NCBI RefSeq assembly: GCF_026013645.1 | Contig: NZ_CP110224.1 | Location: 2,728,001-2,792,000, forward strand | DNA: 64,000 bases | Source of the DNA: Virgibacillus natechei | GTDB lineage: Bacteria; Bacillota; Bacilli; Bacillales; Amphibacillaceae | Reading direction: 5' to 3' | In this document: one piece after another, positions 34,691-43,133 of the stretch | Numbering within the stretch: position 1 is the stretch's first letter | How the letters are laid out: each line of letters starts with the position of its first letter | Notes under the pieces: model-generated | Seen by the model: only the letters and a program-made list of their open reading frames with translations | What the model was told of the DNA's origin: nothing | Databases searched by the model: none | Translations under genes and position numbers: made by a program

Positions 34691-36340
34691 ATGAACACGA
34701 TTGATTTACTGATAACAAACGCCAATGTCATAACACTCGACCAACAAAATACACGCGCGCGATCTGTTTCTGTCTCAAATGGTCGTATAACTAACATTTC
34801 CGACGTTCCGGAACCTTCACGTGATGCAACTCCTATTTGTTCCCATACGAAAATAATGGACTTAAAGGGAGCAACATTAATACCAGGATTTATTGATACA
34901 CATAATCACCTATTAATGTATTCTCAATCTCGCAAACAAGCGAATTGCAGTACACCACCAAATCGAAATATTCAAGCTATATTAGATAGAGTGGAAAAAT
35001 TAGTAGCAACTACACCTAAGGGTGGATGGATTATGGGGTGGGGTTATGACAATACCCTTCTAGAAGAAAAAAGGCATCCCACCCGCAAAGAATTGGATAG
35101 GATAGCACCTGATCACCCAGTTCTCATTCGCCATATTTCCACCCACTTTGCTGTTGCTAATTCGAAAGCGTTAGAGGCAGCTGGTATCGATGAAACTATC
35201 CAAAATCCACATGCTGGTTTTTTTGGACGCGATGAAGATGGGTATTTAAATGGGGTATTACATGAATTACCTGCATTAGCACCTATACTAGCAGCTGTTC
35301 CTGCTCCATCAGAAGAAGAATTGGCCTCTTTAATAGGAGAAGCATCCAAAGACTATTTAGCAGAAGGGATTACAACCAGTTCAGATGCTGGCGTTGGATT
35401 GGATCTCGGGATAGCTGAATTTGATGCGCATTTGAGGGCATTAGCAAGGGGAAATAATCCACTTCGCATGCGATTAATGGTTCTTCATCATCTGTTGAAT
35501 GAAAATGGGGCTTTTAAAGACTATTCAGCTCAACAGCTCGGTGAAAAAATTCGCAAGCAATCAAATAATCGTGCAACATTGGATAGTGCAAAACTATTTC
35601 AGGACGGCTCCATTCAAGGATTAACAGCGGCGCTCAGGGATCCTTATTATAGCGAATCAGCTGTTTATGGGGAATTGTTACATCATCAGGATGATTTTAA
35701 TGCTGAATTGTTAGATTTACACAATAGAGGATTTCGAATTACGATACATGGTAATGGAGATAGAGCAATTGGCTCGATCTTAGATGGTTTTGAACATATT
35801 TTAACCGCTAATCCCCATTCGGATCACCGTCACCGGATTGAGCATGTTCAAACAGCAACACTAAATGACTTAAATAGAATGAATGAATTAAACGTTAAAG
35901 GTTCTTTTTTTATTAACCATGTTTATTATTGGGGAGACAGGCATAAACGTATATTTTTAGGTGAGGATAGAGCAAAACGAATTAATCCATTGGCAGACGC
36001 ATCAGAAAGAGACATTCTTTATACGTTGCATTCTGATTGTCCCATCACACCTATTTCACCACTGTTCTCGATTTGGGTAGCAGTAAATCGCCAAACGATG
36101 GAAGGTCATACGTTAGGGGAAGATCAATGTATCAGTGCTGAAAAAGCATTAGAAACAATGACAATTGACGGCGCTAAATTAAATTTTGATGAAGCTAATC
36201 TTGGTAGCATTGAGGTTGGAAAAATAGCAGACTTTGCAGTACTTGAATCTGATCCAACAACCGTTGACCCAATGGAGATTAAAGCTATTTCTGTACAAGC
36301 AACCATTATCGGAGGAGAGGTTGTATACTCCTCCAACTAA
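34691..36340 (+). CDS. Amidohydrolase superfamily protein (YtcJ/NfdA-like)
   Basis: 549-residue metal-dependent hydrolase. The metal-binding motif is FIDTHNHLLMYS near residue 70; KLFQDGSIQGLTAALRDPYY near 300 is characteristic of YtcJ-like proteins; further ligands lie in IHGNGDRAIG, RIEHVQTA and LHSDCPITP. The C-terminal LGSIEVGKIADFAVLE closes the small beta domain. Hydrolyses an amide or similar bond; the group includes N-substituted formamide deformylase. AAAGGGG box upstream. Likely one transcription unit with the symporter. Confidence 0.88.
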   Translation: MNTIDLLITNANVITLDQQNTRARSVSVSNGRITNISDVPEPSRDATPICSHTKIMDLKGATLIPGFIDTHNHLLMYSQSRKQANCSTPPNRNIQAILDRVEKLVATTPKGGWIMGWGYDNTLLEEKRHPTRKELDRIAPDHPVLIRHISTHFAVANSKALEAAGIDETIQNPHAGFFGRDEDGYLNGVLHELPALAPILAAVPAPSEEELASLIGEASKDYLAEGITTSSDAGVGLDLGIAEFDAHLRALARGNNPLRMRLMVLHHLLNENGAFKDYSAQQLGEKIRKQSNNRATLDSAKLFQDGSIQGLTAALRDPYYSESAVYGELLHHQDDFNAELLDLHNRGFRITIHGNGDRAIGSILDGFEHILTANPHSDHRHRIEHVQTATLNDLNRMNELNVKGSFFINHVYYWGDRHKRIFLGEDRAKRINPLADASERDILYTLHSDCPITPISPLFSIWVAVNRQTMEGHTLGEDQCISAEKALETMTIDGAKLNFDEANLGSIEVGKIADFAVLESDPTTVDPMEIKAISVQATIIGGEVVYSSN

Positions 36341-36348
36341 TAAAGACT

Positions 36349-36696
36349 CTATTCATGCGTATGGTCTTCACTATGAATGGTTTCTTCCAAAAATGTTTCA
36401 GAATACGTATGATCATGAACATCACAATAATATACGACTGTTTTTATTTTATGGGAAATATTACAAGTGCGAGATTCCCTCCCAAAATTTTTCCAGTATG
36501 TATATTCATGTGACCCTGTATGGATAATTTCAGTGTCCGTACTATATTCCTCCCAGTTGTGTTGTGTTTCATCAAGAACAGTGTTCTCGTTATCGTACAC
36601 GAAAAATGAATCTTTTATTTCCAGCACATCCATTGGCAGAAAAGTCATAAATGCAAGGCTAATAGCTAAAGAAAGTTTTACCAATTTAATCACCAC
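36349..36696 (-). CDS. Small secreted protein of unknown function
   Basis: 115 residues with an N-terminal hydrophobic signal (LVKLSLAISLAFMTFLP). The mature part ends in a Cys/His-rich region: CNISHKIKTVVYYCDVHDHTYSET...HSEDHTHE, with two Cys and several His that could bind a metal. Start is a GTG at 36694-36696 or a TTG at 36684; neither is certain. It overlaps the stop of the short ORF at 36690-36758. Similar short proteins occur in bacilli; role unknown. Confidence 0.6.
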   Translation of the reverse strand: MVIKLVKLSLAISLAFMTFLPMDVLEIKDSFFVYDNENTVLDETQHNWEEYSTDTEIIHTGSHEYTYWKNFGRESRTCNISHKIKTVVYYCDVHDHTYSETFLEETIHSEDHTHE

Positions 36697-36758
36697 TTTG
36701 GATAGTTTCGTCTTTCTTTAGATAATCTATCCAAACATTCATAAAGTATACTTTTCAT
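36690..36758 (-). CDS. Possible 22-residue leader peptide
   Basis: MKSILYECLDRLSKERR... ends in TGA that overlaps the GTG start of the secreted-protein gene. A GGGAGG box lies about 11 nt upstream of its ATG. Tight coupling argues for translation, but the size makes it uncertain. Confidence 0.35.
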   Translation of the reverse strand: MKSILYECLDRLSKERRNYPKW

Positions 36759-36794
36759 TTCATTTAATTCCTCCCTCGAGAAGGGATAATGAAA

Positions 36795-37745
36795 TTACGT
36801 ATAATACCAATACTTCCCATCTCTCATCTCTCTTTTACATTCTCCCTCATACCTTAAATATTCCAGATGTGCTAGCGTTTCACCAATCGCAAATCTTGTT
36901 TCATGAACGGTTAGTTCCTTTTGAAACAGTTTCTGACAAGACCCATGAATGGTAGCTCCACCATTAATTGATTCCAGTGTTTGCTCCAGCCGTTCGTCAT
37001 GGTGTGCTTTTATTTCATCGATTCGATCGTTTGCCCCGTGGAAAGGCTTCCCGTGAGAAGGCACAACAAAGTCGACATCCAGTTTTCTTATTTTTTCAAG
37101 GGATTCCATATAACGCTTCAATGGGTTCGCATCTCCATGAAACCAGTATGATATATTCGGTGTTATTTTCGGTAAAATATGATCCGTTGAGAGTAACATG
37201 TTCTTTTCTTTATTATAAAAATTCACCATACCATCTGAATGACCAGGGGTTACGATCACCTCATATTCGTACTTGCCTATCTCGACAATTTCACCTTCCT
37301 CAAAATAATGATTTACTTTCGGATATGGTGTTACAAGTGAAACAAAATCATTGGTATTCGTCGTCATTTGGCTTGCCGTGTCTGTTGGAATGCCTGCTAA
37401 TGCATAATTGTCCTGCAATTTATTAATCGAATGCTCCTGCCAAGACTCCATGCCCGCATCAGCGTCAATCTTCGTCATGGAGACACGTGCACCCGTTATT
37501 TCCTGCAGCCCACCAACATAGCCAAAATGGTCCGGGTGATAATGGGTAACCAAAATATCAGTAACCTTTTTTCCTGCCAGTTCCTGTTCCCATCTGTTTA
37601 CAGTTGGAGGATTATGAAGCCCTGCATCGATGACTTTCCAGCCACCTTCTCCTTCAGCGAGAAAACAATTAACGTGATTTAGACGAAAAGGAAGATCTAA
37701 TCTTATAAGTTTTAATCCATATTCTTCTAGCAACAAATCAATCAC
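36795..37745 (-). CDS. Metallo-beta-lactamase-fold hydrolase
   Basis: 316-residue MBL-fold enzyme. The zinc motif THYHPDHFG is near residue 68; later ligands are in VTPGHSDGMVNFYN and DHILP; the C-terminal winged helix has TLAHLEYLRYEGECKRE. The LNHVNCFLAEGEGGWKVIDAG start resembles glyoxalase II/thioesterase-like proteins. The substrate cannot be told. Start is GTG at 37745 or TTG at 37736. It is 11 nt from the second MBL gene, so the two are co-transcribed. Confidence 0.85.
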   Translation of the reverse strand: MIDLLLEEYGLKLIRLDLPFRLNHVNCFLAEGEGGWKVIDAGLHNPPTVNRWEQELAGKKVTDILVTHYHPDHFGYVGGLQEITGARVSMTKIDADAGMESWQEHSINKLQDNYALAGIPTDTASQMTTNTNDFVSLVTPYPKVNHYFEEGEIVEIGKYEYEVIVTPGHSDGMVNFYNKEKNMLLSTDHILPKITPNISYWFHGDANPLKRYMESLEKIRKLDVDFVVPSHGKPFHGANDRIDEIKAHHDERLEQTLESINGGATIHGSCQKLFQKELTVHETRFAIGETLAHLEYLRYEGECKREMRDGKYWYYT

Positions 37746-37756
37746 ATCCTAATTTA

Positions 37757-38563
37757 TTATATATTATCTTCATCTGAAAGAATGGACGACACAATATGCA
37801 CAGAGTCCCATTGGCCCTCAGAAATCGCAGTAATAGGGTACTTTTTCGGGAAAAGCTTTTGATCGATTTCGTCAACAGATAATCCTTCTTTATCCAGCTG
37901 TTTTACTTCTCCCGAAACATTTTCAAGATAGTCTAATTTCTGCTTCAGCATAGCTCTTCCGTCCGGTATGTATCCAGCATGGCAGCAAAACATCGACCCG
38001 AAATCATAGGACAATAATTTTCGAATTGATTTCATGGTAACAGGAATCGATTCACTATCCATAATTACCTTTGTCTTCGGGCTGACAAACAGATCCCCTG
38101 AAAATAACCTACCTGTTTCTTCATCAAGGAGCGAAATATGATCCGCTGCATGACCTGGTGTATGAATGACTTTCCATTCCTTACTCCGGGACTGAATTGT
38201 ATCTCCGATCGGCAAAGCATCAAATGGATTACGCACTCCCCATGCCATCTGCCGGTATTTTGGATAGGGACAAGACGCGCGGCATGTGCTAATCCCCAAC
38301 GGATGAATATAAATAGGTACATCTCCTTTTTCCTGGAAGTGCGATGCTGTACCGGTGTGGTCTTCATGACTATGTGTCAATGTGACCAAATCAATGGAAT
38401 GTTCTTCATAAAAAGGAATCAAATCAGCTTCAAGATGTTTCGGACCGGTATCAATTAGCATGCCATCTGTCAAAAAGGTGTAAACGGGACGTCCTTTTTG
38501 ACCAGCGTGTTCAATCGTCCCTTCTACGCAAATAACGCCCTCTTTCTCAAAAACATCTATCAT
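37757..38563 (-). CDS. Metallo-beta-lactamase-fold hydrolase
   Basis: 268-residue MBL-fold protein with zinc motif THSHEDHTG near residue 60 and ligands in HTPGHAADHISLLDE and LFSGDLFVSP, then MFCCHAGYIPDG. Related to, but not a recent duplicate of, its neighbour. Start ATG 38563 has an AGGAG box at 8 nt; the GTG at 38572 lies within that box region. Probably a hydrolase of a thioester, lactone or glutathione-like adduct. Confidence 0.85.
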   Translation of the reverse strand: MIDVFEKEGVICVEGTIEHAGQKGRPVYTFLTDGMLIDTGPKHLEADLIPFYEEHSIDLVTLTHSHEDHTGTASHFQEKGDVPIYIHPLGISTCRASCPYPKYRQMAWGVRNPFDALPIGDTIQSRSKEWKVIHTPGHAADHISLLDEETGRLFSGDLFVSPKTKVIMDSESIPVTMKSIRKLLSYDFGSMFCCHAGYIPDGRAMLKQKLDYLENVSGEVKQLDKEGLSVDEIDQKLFPKKYPITAISEGQWDSVHIVSSILSDEDNI

Positions 38564-38698
38564 GTTTTTCACTCCTTTCTCGTTTTACTAATACATATTC
38601 AACCTGCAGCCTTTCAGTTAATCGGTGTTTGATTCCTGATCCGAAGTGGTAAAATCCATCTTATTTCCCTTCGCCTGTCATGTTGCTGCTGTTACCAT

Positions 38699-38899
38699 AA
38701 AGTGAAACTTCATTCAGTGGAGATTTGGTCCCCCACTTAATGTTAGTTCGGCCCACACGACGTGGGTTGCATAGACGTTGCCACTGGATGTGGCGTACCT
38801 AGTCTATGTTCCTTAATGCTTATACGGGCAGTTATCCTCCACCTAAATTTTCGTCCTACTCCATTTTTGAGGTGGGGGATTTACTTCCCGTTAAACTGT
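38699..38899 (-). repeat. Two-hairpin mini-element (IS605-derived/PATE-like), long version
   Basis: One end is AAAGTGAAACTTCATTCAGTGG and the other CCCGTTAAACTGTG. Internal hairpins: ACGGGCAGTT...ATTTACTTCCCGT-type arms around GGTGGGGGAT, and CATAGAC...GTCTATG with GCCAC/GTGGC. The GGTGGGGGAT core resembles the right end of the tnpB elements. It inserted at the 3' end of the thioesterase gene. Confidence 0.65.
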
Positions 38900-39287
38900 G
38901 ATAAACGTGTTTTTCCAGCTCTTCTCTTATATTTCCTGGAATGGGTTCGGATTTTTGCGTTTTCTTATTGTAATTAACATACACCGCCTTTCCCTTTGCA
39001 CAAAGCGTGCCGGCTTGATGAATTTCTTCATATAATTCCAAGCTTGATGTCCCTATTTTATTCACCCATGTATAGATTTCTGCTTCTTTTCCAAAATAGA
39101 TTTGACTTACATAATCAACATTTATATTTAAAATAATCATTTTCCAATTCTCAAATGAATCATCAGGTGTGAACAACTTAAAAATCGGATTTCTTGCGGC
39201 TTCTAACCATATTGGTAACGTTGTATTATTGATGTGACCTACTCCATCTGTTTCAGAAACACGCGGTTCGATAATTTTCTTGTACAT
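38856..39287 (-). CDS. Acyl-CoA thioesterase, 4HBT/YbgC-like hot-dog fold
   Basis: 143-residue thioesterase with VSETDGVGHINNTTLPIWLEAAR near residue 10, the 4HBT catalytic Asp-containing block, and YVNYNKKTQKSEPIP near the end of the fold. The last 15 or so residues (HSLTGSKSPTSKME) are encoded by the mini-element 38699-38899, which supplies the stop codon, so the native C-terminus was replaced. GAGGTG box. Final gene of the TetR-led catabolic operon; may release free acid or CoA. Confidence 0.85.
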   Translation of the reverse strand: MYKKIIEPRVSETDGVGHINNTTLPIWLEAARNPIFKLFTPDDSFENWKMIILNINVDYVSQIYFGKEAEIYTWVNKIGTSSLELYEEIHQAGTLCAKGKAVYVNYNKKTQKSEPIPGNIREELEKHVYHSLTGSKSPTSKME

Positions 39288-39368
39288 GGCTTTTCACCTC
39301 AAAATATTAATTAGACTGTTTCCGGCATACATTATTGCTCTTATGGCCCCACAGCCCGTTTTGCTTCA

Positions 39369-40493
39369 TTAAAAACTTATGATAATCCTCGACGACTCTC
39401 CCTTAGCCAATTTATCAAATCCTTCATTAATTTCATCTAGCGTTATTATTTCTGTCATTAGTTTATCCACTTGCAAGCGACGCTGTTTAAATAAATGAAT
39501 AAAACGAGGGATATCCCTATGTGGTACACAACTGCCAACATAAGAGCCTTTTATTGTTTTTTCCTCCGCTGTTAGGCTGACATACGGGAATGAAAAGTGG
39601 TGATTTGGATGTGGCAAGCCTGTTGTGACTGTAGTTCCGCCACGTTTCGTTACCCTGTAAGCAACTTCCATCGCAGGTACTGCACCAGCTGTTTCAAATA
39701 CATAATCCAGCCCGCCACCCGTTGCTTCACGGATTTGATCGCTAACATCCCGGTCCCGCGAGTTAAACGTATCGGTTGCGCCGAGTTCCTTTGCCTGTTC
39801 TAGTTTCTTTTCATTTAGATCCACGGCGACAATTCTGCTCGCGCCAGCTGAAACAGCACCAATCAGTGCACTCAATCCAACGCCTCCAAGTCCTACAATT
39901 GCAACCGTGTTTCCTAATTTTATAGCGGCCGTATTTACAACAGCTCCTACTCCTGTAATGACGGCACATCCAAACAAAGCTGCTTTTTCAAAAGGAATAT
40001 CTTTCTCCACTTTTACTAATGAATGGCTTGAGACAACGGCATATTCCGAGAAGGCAGACACACCTAAATGGTGATTGACAACTTCCTTTCCTGCATGCAA
40101 TCTCTTTCCACCACTTAGTAATGTACCTGCATTATTGGTCGCCGCCCCTTTTTCACACAATGCTGGGCGTCCTTCTTTACATGGAAGACAATCACCGCAA
40201 CTTGGTACGAATACACATACAATGTGATCGCCTGGATGCAGATCTTCTACACCAACTCCGGTCTCCACCACTACACCTGCAGCCTCATGTCCTAACGCCA
40301 TTGGCAAGGGACGTGGTCTGCTGCCATTAATGACTGATAAATCGGAGTGGCAGAGACTTGCCGCTTTCATTTGAATGAGAACTTCACCTTGTTGGGGAGG
40401 GTCCAGTTCTAGCTTTTCGATGCTGATCGGCCGGCTTGTTGAATAGGGAGTATCCAGACCAGATTGACGTAGTACAGCTGATTTTACTTGCAT
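39369..40493 (-). CDS. Zinc-dependent alcohol dehydrogenase (class III-like MDR)
   Basis: 374-residue MDR enzyme. Catalytic zinc ligands: Cys in SLCHSDLS near 48 and His in ALGHEAAG; structural zinc cysteines in CVFVPSCGDCLPCKEGRPALC. Rossmann motif VGLGGVGLSALIGAVSAGAS near 198. Oxidises an alcohol to aldehyde with NAD(P). AGGAG box. In the operon it may feed an alcohol precursor into the acyl-CoA route. Confidence 0.92.
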   Translation of the reverse strand: MQVKSAVLRQSGLDTPYSTSRPISIEKLELDPPQQGEVLIQMKAASLCHSDLSVINGSRPRPLPMALGHEAAGVVVETGVGVEDLHPGDHIVCVFVPSCGDCLPCKEGRPALCEKGAATNNAGTLLSGGKRLHAGKEVVNHHLGVSAFSEYAVVSSHSLVKVEKDIPFEKAALFGCAVITGVGAVVNTAAIKLGNTVAIVGLGGVGLSALIGAVSAGASRIVAVDLNEKKLEQAKELGATDTFNSRDRDVSDQIREATGGGLDYVFETAGAVPAMEVAYRVTKRGGTTVTTGLPHPNHHFSFPYVSLTAEEKTIKGSYVGSCVPHRDIPRFIHLFKQRRLQVDKLMTEIITLDEINEGFDKLAKGESSRIIISF

Positions 40494-40514
40494 GGAATCA
40501 TCTCCTTTCTGAGG

Positions 40515-40540
40515 ATGTTCAAAAGGTCCTTTTTGAACAT
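40515..40540. other. Intergenic hairpin between CoA-transferase and alcohol dehydrogenase genes
   Basis: ATGTTCAAAA/TTTTGAACAT perfect 10-bp arms with a 6-nt loop. It may attenuate or process the operon mRNA. Confidence 0.5.
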
Positions 40541-40568
40541 TTTTGAAACAATTTAATAGATTTACTCG

Positions 40569-41711
40569 CTATTTTTCACCTTGAAATCTTCCTTTTTTCA
40601 AAATTTCCTCGGTATGCTCACCCAGTTTCGGGGCCTGACCCAAAATTTTACCAGGTGTTTCCGATAATTTAATGGGGGTACTGATTTGTTTCACAGCCCC
40701 TAAACCCTCATGATTAACTGTCTGGATCATTTCTCGTTCCGTGATTTGCGGATCGTGAATCATTTCTTCGATGGTGAGAACTGGTGATACACAAGCTTCT
40801 AAATCGGAAAAAATAAGGAGCCACTCAGCAAGGGATTTTTTAGATATAATGAGTTGAATTTCGTATTTTAAACGGTGCTGTTCATGCAAAGGTGCATCCA
40901 GAAGCGGGATAAAGTCACTTCTGCCTATTCCTTCACAAAATGCTTTCCAGAATTTCGGTTCGAGTGCTCCGACAGAAAGCCAGCGTTCGTCGTTTGTTTC
41001 ATATACTTCATAAGCAGCCAGACCGCCCGATAACGTTTGGTCGCCACGGTTAGCTGGTGTATGATCCGCTAAATAATTAGGTAAGATCGTTTGCAACCAT
41101 GACACCACCCCGTCCAGCATGGAAATGTCGACAAACTGTCCTTTATCAGACTTTTCCCTTTCATAAAGAGCTAGCAAGATACCGAGTGTAGCTGGCAGAG
41201 CTCCTCCTCCAATATCAGCGATCTGCGTGGCGGGCACGATTGGTTTTCCACCTTTTTCACCCATCAGGTGCAGCAAACCAGCATAGCTGAGATAATTTAT
41301 ATCATGACCGGGACGGTTTGCATACGGGCCAGTTTGTCCGTAACCGGTCACTGCACAATAAACGAGTCCGGGATTGATGCTTTTTAACTCTTTATAATTT
41401 AGCCCAAGCCGCTCCATCACCCCTGGACGAAAGGACTCTACAACCACATCTGCGGTTTCAACTAGTTTAAGAAAATAAGCTTTCCCTTCTTCAGACTTCA
41501 AATTTAAGCAAACACTTTTTTTATTGCGATTAAGCGAGTGGAACATCGCGCTATCTTCATCTAATTTCGGATCATACGCCCGAGCATAATCACCACCTCT
41601 TGGATCCTCCACTTTAATAACCTCTGCTCCAAAATCAGCAAGCAACATCGTGCAATACGGACCTGGAAGCAAGCGCGTTAAATCCAACACACGAACTGAG
41701 TTTAATGGCAA
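40569..41711 (-). CDS. CaiB/BaiF family CoA-transferase or alpha-methylacyl-CoA racemase
   Basis: 380-residue class III CoA-transferase fold. It starts (TTG)PLNSVRVLDLTRLLPGPYCTMLLADFGAEVIKVEDP; GHDINYLSYAGLL near 150 contains the Asp that is nucleophile in transferases and catalytic base in racemases. PATQIADIGGGALPATLGIL follows, as in AMACR. Beside an acyl-CoA dehydrogenase, HSD10-like SDR and thiolase, racemisation of 2-methylacyl-CoA is the better guess. The open frame starts at 41753 inside a dispersed repeat; a GGGGGG box favours the TTG at 41711. Confidence 0.85.
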   Translation of the reverse strand: MPLNSVRVLDLTRLLPGPYCTMLLADFGAEVIKVEDPRGGDYARAYDPKLDEDSAMFHSLNRNKKSVCLNLKSEEGKAYFLKLVETADVVVESFRPGVMERLGLNYKELKSINPGLVYCAVTGYGQTGPYANRPGHDINYLSYAGLLHLMGEKGGKPIVPATQIADIGGGALPATLGILLALYEREKSDKGQFVDISMLDGVVSWLQTILPNYLADHTPANRGDQTLSGGLAAYEVYETNDERWLSVGALEPKFWKAFCEGIGRSDFIPLLDAPLHEQHRLKYEIQLIISKKSLAEWLLIFSDLEACVSPVLTIEEMIHDPQITEREMIQTVNHEGLGAVKQISTPIKLSETPGKILGQAPKLGEHTEEILKKGRFQGEK

Positions 41712-41750
41712 AACAACACGTCCCCCCTTATATTTCGGATTCCCATTCGA

Positions 41751-41787
41751 CAATATATGACAAAACCCGGGAAGTGACAGGCACCTT
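41751..41787. repeat. Short dispersed repeat (CGACAA..ACCCGGGAAGTGACAGGCACC)
   Basis: Third copy of the repeat seen at 5557 and 12486, here between the thiolase stop and the CoA-transferase start. It is split by the insert TATATGACA. Confidence 0.55.
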
Positions 41788-41789
41788 TC

Positions 41790-42941
41790 CTACTCTATTC
41801 TTTCGATAATGGTGGCGTTTGCCATGCCGTGTCCCTCGCACATGGTTTGTAGACCGTAGCGCTTTCCTGTTCGTTCCAGTTCATTCATCATTGTTACCAT
41901 CAATCGTCCACCACTTGCTCCAAGTGGATGACCAAGTGCAATCGCACCACCATTTGGATTTAATTTTTTCGGATCAGCTCCGGTTTCTTTTAACCAGGCA
42001 AGTGGTACGGAAGCAAATGCCTCATTCACTTCGAAAATATCGATATCCTCAATCGAGAGCCCTGCTTTCAACAACACTTTTTCTGTTGCAGGGATTGGCC
42101 CTGTCAGCATTAATGATGGATCCGATCCTACAACAGAACGAGCAATTACACGAAATTTCGGTTTAAGTCCAAGTTCCTCTGCTTTCTCACGTGACATCAT
42201 CAGAATGGCGACCGCTCCATCACTGATTTGACTGGAGTTGGCAGCTGTTATTTTCCCATCTTCCGCAAAAGCAGGTTTAAGTGTGCCAAGCTTTTCCAAC
42301 GTGGAATTTTCTCTTGGACCTTCGTCATCCTTGATTACCGCCTGCTCCCCATCTGGAAGTGTCACCTCCAATGGCATGATTTCTTTTTCAAATCGCCCAT
42401 CGTTTCTGGCAGCCACCGCCTTTTGATGACTTTCCAGTGAAAATTCATCCATCTGTTTCCGGCTGAATCCCCATTTATCTGCAATTCGATCTGCAGATAA
42501 GCCCTGATTAATCATTTCGTACTTGGATGTCAATGCCTCACTCAGTTTCACACCTTGCATGTTTGAACCGATTGGCACACGTGACATATTCTCAATGCCA
42601 CCAGCAACCACTACATCCATATCCCCGCTAATAATTGCCTGTGAGGCAAAGTGAACAGCTTGCTGACTGGAACCACATTGTCGGTCAATTGTTGTTCCTG
42701 GAACTTCCACTGGATAATCGGCGATCAATGCTGCTTGCCTCGCAATATCAAAAGCCTGCTCCCCCACTTGGGAAACACACCCCATAATGACGTCCTCCAC
42801 TAATTCCGATGAAACACCAGCTCTTTTTATCACTTCCTTGAGCGGTTTTGCCGCTAGTTCCTCCGCTCGAATGCCGCTAAGTGATCCGTTGCGTTTTCCT
42901 ACTGGAGTTCGGACTGCCTCTACGATTACTGCTTCGCGCAT
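41790..42941 (-). CDS. Acetyl-CoA acyltransferase (thiolase)
   Basis: 383-residue thiolase. The acyl-accepting Cys is in TIDRQCGSSQQAVHFASQAI near residue 88; catalytic His in NEAFASVPLAW and in ALGHPLGASGGR; second Cys in QTMCEGHGMANA. This CEGHG form differs from the usual CxGGG, a variant seen in thiolases of steroid- and branched-chain catabolism, which suggests a specialised substrate. AGGAAG box. It belongs to the TetR-led operon. Confidence 0.92.
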   Translation of the reverse strand: MREAVIVEAVRTPVGKRNGSLSGIRAEELAAKPLKEVIKRAGVSSELVEDVIMGCVSQVGEQAFDIARQAALIADYPVEVPGTTIDRQCGSSQQAVHFASQAIISGDMDVVVAGGIENMSRVPIGSNMQGVKLSEALTSKYEMINQGLSADRIADKWGFSRKQMDEFSLESHQKAVAARNDGRFEKEIMPLEVTLPDGEQAVIKDDEGPRENSTLEKLGTLKPAFAEDGKITAANSSQISDGAVAILMMSREKAEELGLKPKFRVIARSVVGSDPSLMLTGPIPATEKVLLKAGLSIEDIDIFEVNEAFASVPLAWLKETGADPKKLNPNGGAIALGHPLGASGGRLMVTMMNELERTGKRYGLQTMCEGHGMANATIIERIE

Positions 42942-42963
42942 ATAAATCTTCCTTTCTATGTAT

Positions 42964-43131
42964 GCTTTTTGTTCTGTATTCGGGGGCGTGGGTTCCGCGG
43001 TTGGGTGCGGTTGTCAAGCGATCACGTGTGGTCGTTCCGCGCTCGGGTGCAGGGGTATCGCACTCAAGTCCGTTCGTCCTGCGATCGCACCCATTCGTTC
43101 CGCGTTCGTACGCGTGAGTCCCGCGCTCACG
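42964..43131 (-). repeat. Eight tandem 21-bp units
   Basis: GC-rich degenerate 21-bp repeats with core GAACGCGGAAC or GATCGCAGGAC. Read on the minus strand from the ATG at 43137 they encode heptapeptides of the form x-E/D-R-G-T-x-x (RERGTHA, YERGTNG, CDRRTNG and so on), without a stop, through to 42877. That ATG overlaps the TGA of the acyl-CoA dehydrogenase as ATGA. Composition is far more GC-rich than the flanks. Whether the 86-codon frame is translated is unknown. Confidence 0.7.
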
Positions 43132-43133
43132 TA

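Noticed and set aside
42964..43131. CRISPR or iteron origin
   Set aside because: Units are contiguous 21-mers with no spacers, degenerate, and no rep gene is near; kept as a tandem repeat only.
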